Source of the DNA: Symsagittifera roscoffensis
Lineage: Eukaryota; Xenacoelomorpha; Acoela; Convolutidae
DNA: 64,000 bases
Direction of reading: 5' to 3'
Assembly: GCF_963678635.1 (NCBI RefSeq)
Contig: NC_087070.1
Coordinates: 49,147,467-49,211,466 of the forward strand
In this document: positions 10,591-22,760 of the stretch, piece by piece
How the letters are laid out: each line of letters starts with the position of its first letter
Numbering within the stretch: position 1 is the stretch's first letter
Notes under the pieces: model-generated
The model's input: only the letters and a program-made list of their open reading frames with translations
Database searches by the model: none
What the model was told of the DNA's origin: nothing
Position numbers and translations under genes: made by a program

Positions 10591-12171
10591 TTGGTTTTCA
10601 GACTAAAAAGAAAAATTTTACTATGGAATCTGATTAAATGCTGGCCTCCAAATTTTGTCTGTTATAACCACTCATTCTTGCAATTTTTTCAAATCTTGCG
10701 ATTGGTTTTTGTAGAAAAAAAAAATAACTTCGCCTAGCAAATTGAATATGGTTCTTGCAAAAAAAATTAAAAGTTTTGTTTCGCATTTTCAATTTTTTCC
10801 TTTATATCTGATTTTCTGTTGGAAAATCAATGTTTTGGTACTGTTCTTTGCAGCATCAATTGGTTATCATTGTTGTTCCCACCAGTAATGTTTTTTCTCA
10901 ATTCTGACGTTCCAGTTTTGAGTTACAAACTTTGCAATACTTTAGCTATAACTCCTAATCATGTGCGGACTCCTTACAGCATACAATCGACCTTTACTAA
11001 AAAAACTGTTAAAGATTTGAGCTTAAAATGAAAAAAAAAATTTTGGTTTCTGCTTTTGTTTTTGATTCTTGCTTTTGTTCTTTGTCTCTTGAGTTTTTTA
11101 AATTTAAATTTTTTGGTCAAATTTTCAAGTGCTACTTGTATTGCAAACGGTTTTCTTTGCTCTTCCAACCACCATTGCAGAATCGGGTCATTTTTAGGCC
11201 CAATTTCAACTCTACCGCAAGGAAACTTTGCAGGGGGTAAAATGTATTATAAAAATGGTTTTTTGCCAGTGATTCGGATTACAGTACACAAAGGAAATTT
11301 TGTATCTCAGAGTTGAGATCTGAATATTTGCGACTTTCAGATTATTTTAGACAAAATATGGTGAGAGGTTGTCCACATCACTCATCAATTTATTTCTACT
11401 ACAAGTTGATCCTTGTTTGAGCTTTTATTACATATCGTTTTTGCAGTTTCTTTACCTATTTTGGTCACTCCTTACTAAAAAGTAACAGCAATTTCGAAAA
11501 AAAATGAGAAAAAAGAAAGTTAAGTGTTTTGCAATTTTTTCCTTTGATTTTTGAAGCATATTGTTTCCTTTAATTTCTTTTTAATAATTTTTTTTGGTCG
11601 AATTATACTGTGCTACTTGTACATCAAAAAAAAATTTTTAATTTTTGAAATTGTTACGTTTTAAAAATTTGGTTGCATTTTTTTCAACTCATACACTTCA
11701 CTGAGAAACAGGCAGCCCCGATAACCAAAAGAATCTATTGAATTGATCAAAGCTCAGCTTCAAATTGTTAAAACAAAGAGACCGGCAAAAAAAATTAGAA
11801 AAAAAAATTTACAGTCCATTATTTTGAAAAAAAAGTCATAAAAAACAACCGAAATACACGTCGTTTATTATCATTTTTTTCACAAATCTTCGGAAGTATA
11901 CACAAAAACTGTCGAATTTTGGGTAGAGATGAGCTTCAAGTTGTAGAAAGTTTTGTCGATTCTATAGATGTCAAAGCCATTAAATCCAAACTGCTGGTAG
12001 AGACACCTGCTGGTATAGTCCTTTAGAGGCACGATCGAAAGCTTTTATCAGAAAAATACGACGGAGCGTTTGAAAAAAAGATAAAACATTGATTTTTTTG
12101 GTATCATTTCCCACACGCTATGAAAAACATAATGATAAACATTACTTCTCATAACGTAATGATAACACCAA

Positions 12172-12240
12172 ACAAGACAGCTCGTATATCACGGCAAAGC
12201 CCTGCTTGTTCCGACTGCCCCTTAATCCATATCGAACAGT
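12172..12240 (+). repeat. Short dispersed repeat (copy also at 59420-59488, inverted)
   Basis: Contains GCTCGTAT, a GC-containing AAGCCCTG, and GTTCCGACTGCCCCTTAA. The reverse complement of 59420-59488 carries the same words in the same order (GCTCGTAT, GGCCCTGA, GTTCCGACTGCCTCTTAA). Confidence 0.55.
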
Positions 12241-13629
12241 TTTTGGGAAAAAATATTGAAAAACTGTAACCTTTGGACAAAATTGATAACCAAGTGAAAA
12301 AATTTGAGTGTTACGAAATTATTACGACTGATTAGCTATCCTCAATTCTACTTAGGTAATTATATGCAATTTGCTCTGCAGCATAAATCGCCACGCTTAA
12401 AAGAATTTTTACGCTTTGAACATTATTAATAAAGTCTTCAAACGCGCATAAATTAGTCCAGAGCATTGCCAAATTGGTCATTATTAAACGCCCAGAATTT
12501 GCAAAAAATGATTGAAGTAAAAATATCTTTTTATATTTGATTTTAGGGAGTCAGCAACTTCAATATGGTATAAAAATTGTTGTCCAAAAATATTATTTCA
12601 ATCGACGAAAAAAGACTGAATAAAAAACCGTCCCAAACATAATTTTTCCATTTTCTCCTAAAGTTAGAACAATTAACTGCTTAAGATCAGTTTGAAATGG
12701 TTAAAATTGCTGCTTACATTTTTATTAGGAAGTTCATCATGCAACATTGCAACATTGGCACTTTTCAATATTGACAGTTTTCGAGAAAACTTTAGCAAAT
12801 TGACTATCTTTTTAGTTTTGAAAACAAGACGCTGGAATTTGTTTGGAATTTAAAATATCATCTTGCATAGGCATCAGAAACCTTATTTCATGATTTGTTT
12901 CGAACGTCGGAAAAAAAGAAAAAACTGATCTTTCAAGGCTTTTTTCAGGTCGTGAATTTTTCGAGTGCTATCTAAAACACGACTGATTGTCGAGGATCTG
13001 TTTATTTGGTTTTAAACAATGTTTCAGCGCTTGAAGAAATTACGGATTAATTATGTGTGATCGCAATAACAATTACTGACGGAAGCTTAAGTGCAGTTGT
13101 ATTCAATATTTTTGAAGCCGTATTTTATACTGTTTGTGTGAAGAATGATCAGTACCACCCTTCAATGAGTTGATGCAGGCTTTGCAGAAAATTGTTTAGA
13201 TTATTAATTTTTTTTTAAAAATCGATGTTCACCAAAATAACTTTTTTTGGCAATGTATGCGACATTTGTTCTCTCAATAAATTAGAACCACGTCCAAGCA
13301 GGCTATCATTATCGCTTAACTTCCAAAAAAAATGTTTACTCAAATTATCAGAAAAGTAAAGAGCCCGGATTGTTAGAAATCGAGTGGTTTTTGAAATAAC
13401 TTTTCAAACGATAACTTTGAAGATAAACATGAGCGTAAACATCTTTTTGGATTTTTTCTTTTAATTCTGTTAAATTTTGCCCATTGTTCTAATTTATGAA
13501 GACAATAAGAAATATTTAAGATCGGGTTTGTTGGTGTTCTGTTTCGACAGAACTCCATATAATCATTTTGATTATACCGATGAGCTCAGGACAATTTAAA
13601 ATCAAATTTTTGGTAATTTTTTTTGTAAA

Positions 13630-13943
13630 CAGGGGCGAATTTAAGATTTTCTCAAGCAGGAGTGGATTTTCAAAAAAATTCCAAAGAAGTCGAATTTTCT
13701 ATAGGTCGGTCAAACTGATTTTTCTAGCTCTCCCAAAACTTTATAAAAACCTTAATGCAGAAATAGTTTTTTCTGGCGGGCGCTCCCCTTCAAAATTGTG
13801 TATAATTGTTTTTTTAAAAATAGGGCTTTTCGGCCGATAATGGAAGTCACAAAAATATCACAGGGGGACCATTTTTTGTGGCGATGTGGTCAAATCCCTG
13901 AGCGGGAGACAGCATCCGCCTCCACCTCCTAATTCTGCCCCTG
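13630..13943. mobile_element. Non-autonomous hAT-like element (MITE), 314 bp
   Basis: The left end is CAGGGGCGAATTTA and the right end is its imperfect inverse, TAATTCTGCCCCTG. CAGGGGC-type ends are typical of the hAT superfamily. The element is flanked by 8-bp direct repeats, TTTGTAAA (13622-13629) and TTTGTAAG (13944-13951), matching at 7 of 8 positions, and hAT transposases make 8-bp target duplications. The interior has no transposase frame, so it would depend on an autonomous relative. Confidence 0.8.
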
Positions 13944-14039
13944 TTTGTAAGGTAACCCTTTTCATATTTGGTTAAAAATTCAACTATTGTTCCGATTTTC
14001 GATTAAAGTGCGAAATATTTATGCAAGGGTGTTTTTTTA

Positions 14040-14340
14040 ATCATTCAATATTCGACAATTTAACTGAGCGTTTTGACAAAATGATTTCAAACCATTTGAA
14101 AGATATTGATGTTTTGAGCTCAAACTTTAAGAGATGTTTTACCTGTGGTTATTTCAGGTACGACAGCGGGGATTTGAAAATAGCAAATTGGGAAAATTAA
14201 CGCTCAATTTATTGCTGTCTTAGCAATATTACACGCGTAAGTGGCAAAATAATGCGTTTCAAAATGAATTGAAGCCAGCAACTTAGTCCTAATGAAACAA
14301 TGCGAGACGCCAAAGTCACCTTCTGCATATTATATGAAGT
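14040..14340 (+). repeat. Old dispersed repeat, copy 1 (copy 2 at 59030-59330)
   Basis: Shares with 59030-59330, in order and in the same orientation, GAAAGATATTG, GAGCTCAAA, a CACCTGTG / TACCTGTG word, a GGGGATTTGAAA / GGGGTTTAAAG word, AATTAACGC and ACGCGTAAG / ACGCGTGAG. Spacing is similar. The family is unknown. Confidence 0.55.
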
Positions 14341-14434
14341 AAGAAGGCCAGCTCATTTTGAAGGACATTCTGGGAACGTTATGGTTAGTTTTGCAAAATA
14401 TCACATTCTTTCGAGCTAGATTGTTTCGAATCAA

Positions 14435-14890
14435 TTTGTAGAAAACATACCCTGATTTGCTAGTGAACACTAGAATCATCTTGATCCGTAGTTTTTTTAA
14501 TCATCTTCTTGCAATAAAATCATTAGCGTAGAACCAATAGTAACTTTAAATTCATTGAAACTTAGAACTAAGATAAAATTTTGCCATTGATCAAATCATG
14601 GCATAAAAGTTTCAAAATCATGGCAGCAAGCAAGAATAGACTAGAAGCGACCAATCTTCGCGAGACCTATACTTGCTTCTTGTTTTTCATATTTGAATGA
14701 TGATGAGTGCTCTAATGGTATAGGTATAGAACGGTTTTTGAGAAATAAAATGCCAAGTAATTATCCCATTAATGTTAATTGTAACCCTAACTACTTTTTA
14801 AAATATTTTTCTGCTTTAAACTGCCGAAATCCATATCCATTTCTAACTGTTGATCTACTGAAGAAATATATTCAGGTAAAAAATTCAATT
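14435..14890 (+). repeat. 0.45-kb direct repeat, left copy
   Basis: Aligns with 16548-17015 from TTTGTAGAAAACATACC through GATGATGAGTGCTCTAATGG to TTTCTAACTGTTGATCTACT. The two copies bracket about 1.65 kb. They are diverged (perhaps 80 percent by eye). No LTR-type TG..CA ends were identified, so the element type is undecided. Confidence 0.7.
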
Positions 14891-15353
14891 AGTAAAGTAT
14901 TTGTTTTGTTTTTGGAGGGTCATTACTCGGTGTTAGGTCAATAAACCGATGTATCAGCAACCCAAAACTGGGCAGTCTAGATCAATACACCGAAAATGAA
15001 ACTAAATGATGAGTAAACTGAAAAAAGTGAAAAAGTTGTTCGCTAAATCAAAAATAAATTTACACAGTATCAATGTTTTCTATTAGTTGAACTTGCCAAA
15101 CAATTATGCGCAATATTGTTGTAAATTAATTTACGAAGCTAAATAGTTCGGTTAATCTACGAAAATAATTTTTTCATTTTGACGCTTTGATGCGTTTAGT
15201 CAAGCTGAGTTCGGAACCATGTTATCTAACCAGTTACCTAAATGCTAAATAATTTTTAAGTAATCATGAATACGTCTGCATTGAGCTATGAGTCGAGCTA
15301 CCAAAATTCAATTATGATCTATTATCATATTTCCAGGTAAGTTGATGCATGAG

Positions 15354-16420
15354 CTAATCATGTCGGTTGAGGATCGACGTTGTCCTATTCGAGGGTTTTG
15401 TTAGTGTGCTACCCCCTGAGTTCGTCCTGCTACTCCCAGGCCCCTTTCCTAAATTCTTGATATCATCAAGTCTGCTCATTTTTGTTTGAGTACGCATCTC
15501 CATTTTAGCATCCAAGCTGCTGTCGAGAGCCCCAAGCGTCTGCTCTTGCTGAGTTCTCAGAATCTCATACCTTCCCGCATATCTTCGTGCAGCTTCATTT
15601 GTTAAGCTTCTCGAGTCATTCTCGGTAGACTCTTGGCCAGGCAACCATCTCTCCTCTCAATCGTTTGCGTTTCATTAGGACTGGTTTCTTACTGGTTTCA
15701 AAACATCTTTTTTTCAGACTCTCTTGTTTCACATGAACCGCCGTTTTAAGCTCACTTGTCCTAATTGACACTTTATGGTCCTTTTTGTCCATTTTGTCAA
15801 AAATCATTGTCAAGGCCTCTCGTCCACTGACCTTCCGTTGTCGGCTAAAGGCGCAACAAGAGGTGATGATACTCTCGTTGAGGGTAGCTTGGTAGTCGTG
15901 GACATTCGTGATCACTATCTGAACCTTGATGATTCTTGATATTAAGCCTTAACCTTTTGTACTGTCATGCGAAGTCTGGGTGCCGAAGTCATTTACACGC
16001 GAGCATTGGTACACGACACTGTTGCCGTCTTGATGACATCTGTTCTTATGAAGACATTGGACTTCTGCATTACACCAGAAGCATTTCTAGTTGTTCTGAC
16101 TGCTCCATATTTTTTAGAGTTGCCAATTCCACTCGTCCCAGGCACGTCCTCTTCCTGAGTCTAGCTATCACATTTCAATTATCAGTTATCAGGCCCGGAT
16201 CTCATCGAGAGGGAAAAGAAGTTTTTCAGAATATATTTTATCCGTTCAAAAAAGGAAGGAGGTGTCGCTTCCTTATCCAACTCTCCGTGTGTCAATGTAA
16301 TTCCGCGGGTACAATTTCAATCACAGGTCTTTCACATGAGATATCAGACAGCTTCAACATTTCTGCTCAATCCACTGGTCGTATCCCGAATAGTTTCGTT
16401 TCGCTTGTCAACTAATTTGT
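15354..16420 (-). pseudogene. Unrecognised coding-like region between direct repeats
   Basis: Two overlapping minus-strand open frames (15616-15915 and 15354-15644) encode Lys/Arg-rich peptides, for example KKPVLMKRKRLRGEM and ETLGALDSSL-like segments. Upstream on the same strand, broken frames contain a cysteine-rich stretch with CFWC, VQCLHKNRCHQ and VVYQC near 16000-16080, suggestive of a zinc-binding motif. The region is more GC-rich than its surroundings and sits between the 14435 and 16548 repeats, which suggests the body of a decayed mobile element. I do not recognise the family. Some plus-strand frames overlap it, so the coding strand is an inference from the basic and Cys content. 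Confidence 0.35.
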
Positions 16421-16547
16421 CCTGATTTCATTAGTTTTATGTTGCTCAGAATCTTCTCTTACGTTAACTGGACTACGATGCATTTCTGGTCGCAATGTTT
16501 TCACTGGTTTTCACTTGTATTCCGAGACTTTTTTTACCCAAATTAGT

Positions 16548-17015
16548 TTGTAGAAAACATACCGTAGTTTGCTATTGAACACACATTAGTATTATCCTGA
16601 TCCCTAGTTTTTTCAATCATCTTCGTGCAATTAGCTCATTAGCGTAGGATCAATAGTATCTTTTAATTCAATGAAGTTAGGACTAAGGTAGAATATTGCC
16701 ATTGATCAAATCGTGGTACGAAAGGTTCAAAATCGTGGCAGCAAGCAGAATAGTTTAGAAGCGATCGACCTTCGTAAGACCTTTTTTGTTAGTTGTTTTT
16801 TAAAATTTGAAGTGATGATGAGTGCTCTAATGGAATTGGTATAGACCAGAGATTAGAGAATTAAAAGTGCCAAGTAACCCAAACTGTAATGTTAATTGTA
16901 ACCCTTGATGTTTTTAAATCTTTATCTGCTTTATATTGATTTATTTGCTTTAAACTGCTGAAACCCAAATCCGTTTCTAACTGTTGATCTACTGGAGAAA
17001 AACGTTCAGGAAAAA
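16548..17015 (+). repeat. 0.45-kb direct repeat, right copy
   Basis: Second copy of 14435-14890. Its last 60 bases (CCGTTTCTAACTGTTGATCT onward) form the left arm of the inverted repeat at 16955-17272. Confidence 0.7.
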
Positions 17016-17272
17016 AATTGATTTTGGTTGTGTGATCTTGTGTTTTTGCCAAGTGACAACTGAACAAATAGAAAAAAAAATTAAAAAAATAACTGCAGTT
17101 CACAGTTTTCACTTGGCAAAAACACAAAAAAAAATTAAAAAAATAACTGCAGTTCACAGTTTTCACTTGGCAAAAACACAAGATCCCACGACCACAATCA
17201 AATTTTTTACCTGAATAATTTTCTGCAAGAGATCAACAGTTAGAAACGGATTTAGTTTCGGCAGTTTGAAAC
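16955..17272. repeat. Inverted repeat with about 100-bp arms and an internal tandem duplication
   Basis: The left arm, about 16955-17057, is matched in reverse by about 17163-17272. Both contain CCGTTTCTAACTGTTGATCT and TTGTGTTTTTGCCAAGTGA on opposite strands. Between them a unit of about 58 bases, including AACTGCAGTTCACAG and TTCACTTGGCAAAAACACAA, occurs twice in tandem. The RNA or single strand could form a long hairpin. Confidence 0.8.
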
Positions 17273-17279
17273 AGATAAT

Positions 17280-19020
17280 GCAAACTAGAGATGTTTTTTT
17301 TGAATATATTTTTCCAAGTTCGAACGCCTATATAGATGATGTATCAGTTAAATCAAAGGGATCCGAAAATGAACACATCGCATTGGTTGTGAAAACTTTT
17401 AAAAACTAGATAGAGAATATGGCTCTCAAGATAGACAATAGTGCGAAAAAATTTTGTAAATGGTTGAGCTACCACCACAAAAAAAACACAGGCATTACGC
17501 CGTTTGTAAGAAAAAAAATGGCTCCATTGATAAGATAAGCTAAGCTTACCGAAAGCGCATTTGCAGTCAAAATCATTGATGCGGTCAAAACGTAGCCTGC
17601 ACAAATACTTGCCAGCGTCGTAAGCCAACTATCCGGCACCCTTACGTTCCTAGCTCAGTAAGAAAAAAAATGAACTTAAAGTGACAACTGACTGGCATCA
17701 GCTTTTGATAACCTCAAAAAATAGGTTGCAAAAAGAACAAATCATTTTTCAGTCAGTTTACCTATTGGATAGACCGCATAACCTATTTTATTTCGAAATA
17801 AAACTTATCCTGGGGGCGCAAATTAGAATTGCGAATTACTTAGCTAGGCACCCCGTGGGTGAAGCATCACGCGTCAAGGTATATGATAAAATTTTTACTG
17901 TGATTAAAAATGGAACATTTCCGCATGTCTCTGGTTATGTCAAACCTAAGGACGCTGCCCGAAGACATAATACCGCCATAACCAATAGGATGCATGATTG
18001 AGCCAATCAGCGTGCAGTATGCAAATGCAAGACTAAGGCTAAATTGCAAGGCTAAAGCGTCAGCCAATCAGAGGGCGCGAATTTGCATATTGGAGTGCAA
18101 CAATCGAAAAAACGCGAAACAAATTGGAGAAAATACAAAGAGCAAATAACTGAGCCATCACAGATTATAAAATTTGCAAATTTCTCAAAATCTAATGACA
18201 AAATGATCATCAATAAGTAAATTTGACGACATCCAGATATCACGAGCGGGAGCAGCTCGGAAATTGAAAGAATGGATACCAAGCTGGAGGCAATCACATT
18301 AGGAACCAGTGATGTGAAGACCACCACTGTAAACTCGATTCCGTCGGCGTTTACAGGAGAGATCTCTCCACCGGTGATGAGTGTCTTCCCACGCACATGT
18401 AAGGTGGTAGGAAAATCCTATTGACTGCCGGAGCTACTCAGCCTTAAGATGACAGAGGCCAATATCATGGGAGACTGTGCTAGGAATCAGCGATATGATC
18501 ATGGGCAAGGACATGGAACTTGAGACGAAAGTGCGAGCCATGGAGACGTATCTACACGTGAGCGACCTCATGTAAAGGAGAACTGTTTGTGGATGGACGA
18601 ACCAAACATGGCGCGGGACGTGTGGCTGACGTATATCCACCTGAGTCTGGTGAACGCCGCCAACAAATGTCAGTACAGTAATGTACAAAACAGGTAAAAG
18701 CTAAAAACTTTGTGCGCCAAAGGCGAAATGGGAAAAGTATACGAATCAAGATAAACAAAAAATGTCTTCAGCTAGAATTTGATGCCCGCTTAAACATTTG
18801 ATCGAATCGGATCAGTATGTTCTAGCAGCGGTGCACATATCACATCTTCGAGTACTTATCACATTATCAAAAACTACATATCCCATCAAGGAGTATCGTG
18901 GAAAATCTTTTATGGATCAAGGGAACAGTTTCACTTCAAGAGCAGATAAATTTTTTTCTAGCACCAAAAATTTTGAAATCATATACTCTCTGGTAAATGA
19001 TCCCACAACTAAAAATTAGG
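17280..19020 (+). pseudogene. Ty3/gypsy pol relic (RT end, RNase H linker, integrase fragments)
   Basis: A broken plus-strand polyprotein related to the copies at 47-57 kb. At 17330-17420 an RT YxDD region survives (YIDD with SENEHIALV). At 17810-17880 the RNase H-integrase linker reads NYLARHPVGEAS, comparable to DYISRHPSGKP in the intact element. At about 18240-18400 there is the same spacer with an IPSAF phrase as at 49.6 kb. At 18580-19020 there are integrase remnants. Many stops and frameshifts show it is long dead. Its right part (from about 18660) is repeated at 22385. Confidence 0.72.
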
Positions 19021-19129
19021 TGAATTGTTGCATCTGTGCATTTGAAAACTTCGTCCTAACATACAAAAAAGAGGAGGGACACGAAAAATCAGAAAATCCA
19101 AAACAACCGCTCTGAAAAAATGCGACTGT

Positions 19130-21870
19130 GTTTCAATCTCTATTGTTTTTGCTGTCTTGTATGTGGTACAAGAAGAGGCTAATGGAAAACTGCACTACGT
19201 CCATTTTTACTCGATGGTTGCTGGAGAGAAGTCTCGTTGCTTTGCGTTGTAAATTTTTGCTGGACGTATAATTGTTTTCATTTGAAAAATGATAGTTGAA
19301 GCGGAGTAAATGTCGAATTCTACATAATCTAGAGTTGAATTTCGATTTTATTATTTGGAAACTTCCAGACAGCACATTATGTGAAAGTAATTTGTCAATT
19401 GGTGGATCGACAAGCGTTCATAAGATTTTGTTGAGATTGTCCCTTTTGATGCTCTTTTTTGTGATTCGCATCACCTTGTCAAAAGTGATATCGAGATTTC
19501 CCAGTTTTTGGCGGTATGCAGTCTGATAAATGTTTCAGTTAGAAGGGTACTGCTGAGAGAGACTCCTCTTAGAGTGTTGGAAACTTTTAGTACCTGGCGT
19601 GTTTACTGTGTGATGGATCAAAAACTCTTTTCCTACCAAGTTCTTTGGGAAATCGTCTAATTTGACAAAAACTTTTTTGCTGAAAAGACAATGATGATTT
19701 CCTGATACTTCCGAGTCTTGAATAGTCCGAGTCTTGAGTTGTTCTTAGTCGCTGTACAAAGCTGTTGAGCTAGTTTTTGACAAGTCAGCAGCTGTCTGGC
19801 AAACTTTGGTCACATTTCTAAAACATTTCAACTTGGCAGTATTTATTGGGTAGGTGACAAGTCGAAAACTGTAAGAGGTCGAGGGCTTCCTTGTCGTCTA
19901 CTGACAGGCTGCCATGTTCTGTTGAGGTTCTGTCGGCTTCAATGATCATCATTTTGACTCTATATCATCTGCAAAGACCCGAACTTGAGGGCGTTTTCTA
20001 TCCAAAACGAATTATTTTTCCAGACAAAATTGCTTTCATCTTGGCAGAGACCGTTAGTTTTTGGCAAAGACCGTTACGTTAGAGGGTTGATTGGTGTTTA
20101 TGTTTGTTATGTATTTTTGTACTATCGAGGTGCTATCATTGTGTTTATTGCTGTTGATGTGTATGGTAGAGCGTGAGCTTATTCTTGTTTCCGTCCGCCC
20201 TACACGTCAACGTTGAGTTTCAGTCGTCAAAAATTGGAGCTCAGTTGTATATTTTTGGCATGTTGTAATTGGTGATTGGGCACCATCGCTATGAAATGCT
20301 CTCCTTTTCCGACGATAGGGCAACAGAATTTTTTCGAGCAAACATCTTTTAGCGGCTCCTGGTGTCCTGATTGATGATGTTTTGTTTTATATTAAGTTTC
20401 GGGCTGTGGTTATTCGATTGGCTGACAGGAAATCTTTCTTGACTGGCTTGGCAGATCACTGCAGGTCTTGGCTTTTTCGTTAAATCACGTGCTCAAGTCG
20501 ATGGGCGAAGACTGGCCTAGATAAAGTTGAAGACTGAAGCGATGACATTCCAGCTCCAAAGGTGTCAATATTTGTCCCAAAAGTGTCTGAACATCCGTGA
20601 ACATTTTGATGTCTTTTGCTGCTGTTGCTATCGGTCTTGAACGGTGCTAGAACTGGCTGCCTGATTGTTGGTTTGACTACGATGGGTGTCTTGGAGTAGT
20701 CATCTGTTTTTCCTGATCTGTTATTTTGATTTATATTTTGATATTGTCTCTGCTGATTTCCGGTCCAAGTTGTCCTAGTTCCACGCTCTGCTGTCAAAAT
20801 GATTAAATAGTTTGCTGTGATTACGTTCAAAAATTTAGATTGGCGGTTGTCGACTGATGTCCGGAGGAAATGTTTGCAGTATTGTTCTATAGGGCTTGAG
20901 AGTAAGGAGAAGAGTTCCAGGAAGACGCTGTGTTTGAACGGCGTGGAGATTGTTTGTTCCTGGTGTATGAAGTTGACAATTGACGAATTGCTTTCCAGTC
21001 AATTGGGTTTGATATCCAATTAAAGGTGGTGTTAAAGGCTAAAACCTGGCGCTAAAATAATCTTGTAGGTTCCTGCTGTCTGTTGTCAAGTTTGATTTAA
21101 GTTCCGAACTTGAATTTTTGCTGCGTCGCATAATATTGATTTTCTTAAATGCGCGAACGACAAGTCAAATTTTCGAATTTTTGAAATATTGACTTGGTTA
21201 CGGTATTTAATCCGTGTCCTAAAATTGGCTGTTTGGGAATTTAATTATTGTAATTTTTGTTTTTTTTTCCAGGTAAGGAAATCTGAAAAACAATCAAGCG
21301 TCGTCCTCTGTAGTACTTCGATCAGTAGTAGAAGTGGTATTTGTCGCCGTGGCATTATTCCTTGCATAGAAAAGTATGATGAACATTTTCGTGAATGGAG
21401 GTCAGCCGAGATCTCGAACTTCAGAAAGTTCAAGAAAAATCATAACTCTTTTTTTTTCAAAAAAAGTTTTATCCGTAAATTGTTTACCATCAATCCCTAT
21501 CAGTACTAATTAGAGAATGAAACATTCGGTCTCAATAACATCTACTGTTTTGTCATTTTACTTTTAAAGGTACTCAAAAATTTCACTGAAAATTGATATA
21601 AATAAACTAAGTAGCCATGAGTTTCCCAATCGACTATCGACTTATCTGTCTAGTTTTTTTGAAAAGTGTAAAACATGTATGCAAGTAGTACAATTATACG
21701 ACACTAGGATGGGGGGGTGCTTAGGTGATCCCTTAAGGGATCATTGGGTATAGATTATACCTAATAATCCCTATGTAAAATATTCATCCTAAAGATCCCG
21801 ATGTTAATTTTTATAGCTAATGATCCGTATGTAAAAAATTTTCCGTAAAAATATTTCACACAAAATTTTC
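19130..21870. repeat. Unclassified decayed repeat, unit 1
   Basis: Highly similar in pieces to 22850-24490 and 32111-34510. Shared landmarks include ATTGGTGGATCGACAAGCG, GTAAGAGGTCGAGGGCTTC and GGTAAGGAAATCTGAAAA. On the minus strand short open frames are rich in Gln, Asn, Ser and Thr (20480-20830, with phrases such as QQRQYQNINQNN) and look like a retroelement Gag linker, possibly BEL/Pao, but I cannot confirm a zinc knuckle or protease. No intact gene. Confidence 0.6.
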
Positions 21871-21879
21871 CAATAAAAG

Positions 21880-22335
21880 GTACGCTGTGAGAGAACCTCT
21901 AGGACGAGGATCAAAAGAAGTGAACTTAGAACAGAGCCCTGATTTTTACCGACATTCATTTTGAAATTTTCGCTGTACTGGCCGTTTAGTCTAACCTAGC
22001 TCCGGGCATTACAGTACATACCCCGGATGACCTGCACTGCCCTTTCCTCGACACAATAATTTTGAGGGGCTATCACGGTACATTCGTGGGTACACGGTCA
22101 AAAGCTTTCTCGAGATCCACAGAAGGACAGTAGAGAGGCCTGTTAGCAGCAATGTGTTTTTCTTGTAGCTGTCGAATAGTGAATATGGTATATAAGCACC
22201 ATCCTACGAAAAATATAATCAAGCATTCGTTCTACCAGCATCATGATTTCATCTGTGAGTTTCAGTCCATGAGAGTTGCCACGATTTAGGTTTTTGTCGG
22301 CATCTCAAGCCCTAGTACGAATCGCAGTAGTAAAC
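21880..22335 (-). pseudogene. LINE reverse-transcriptase fragment
   Basis: On the minus strand broken frames read DLEKAFDRVP, VIRGMYCNARS, a NGQYSENF phrase and NQGSVLSSLLLILVLEAL. These are RT motifs of a non-LTR retrotransposon (usually VDLEKAFDRVP...HQGSVLSPLLFILVLEAL). The first catalytic Asp is within DLEKAF; the YADD segment is not found, so the copy is cut at both ends. A better-preserved relative is at 34520-36850. Confidence 0.82.
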
Positions 22336-22384
22336 GAGATCTATAGTTTCAACCACGGAAGTGAGAACAAAATCAGTAATCAGA

Positions 22385-22760
22385 TGTCAGTAATGTACAA
22401 AAGTAGGTAAAAGCTAAAAAATTTGAACGCCAAAGGCGAAATGGGAAAATTATACGAACCAAGATAAACAAAAATGTCTTCAGCTAGAATTTGATGCCCG
22501 CTTAAACATTTGATCGAATCGGATCAGTATGTTCTAGCAGCGGTGCATCGGTTATCGCGCTGCCACATATCACATCTTCGAGTACTTATCACTTCATCAA
22601 AAAATACATATCCCATCAAGGAGTATCGTGGAAAATCTTTTATGGATATAGGGAACAGTTTCACGTCAAAAGCAGATAAATTTTTTTCTAGCACCAAAAA
22701 TTTTGAAATCATATACTCTCTGGTAAATGATCCCAGAACCAAAAATTAGGTGAATTGTTG
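22385..22760 (+). pseudogene. Ty3/gypsy integrase fragment, duplicate of 18660-19020
   Basis: Near-identical to 18660-19020, sharing GGTAAAAGCTAAAAA, CTTCAGCTAGAATTTGATGC and CATCAAGGAGTATCGTGG. It includes a 14-base stretch (TCGGTTATCGCGCT-like) missing from the other copy. The equivalent of D-Q-G-S around the second integrase Asp has decayed to DIGNS. It marks the left end of repeat unit 2. Confidence 0.75.

Larger units (their letters stand above)
9699..13629. other. Intergenic AT-rich region, no gene recognised
   Basis: Many poly-A and poly-T tracts and short open frames without recognisable domains (for example 10819-11316). It includes the second copy of the gap-flanking repeat (10350-10590) and a short dispersed repeat at 12172-12240. 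I see nothing else supportable. Confidence 0.65.

Noticed and set aside
11028..11316. Overlapping frames with hydrophobic Phe/Leu-rich peptide
   Set aside because: Low-complexity T-rich sequence, no homology and no splice context. Likely chance.
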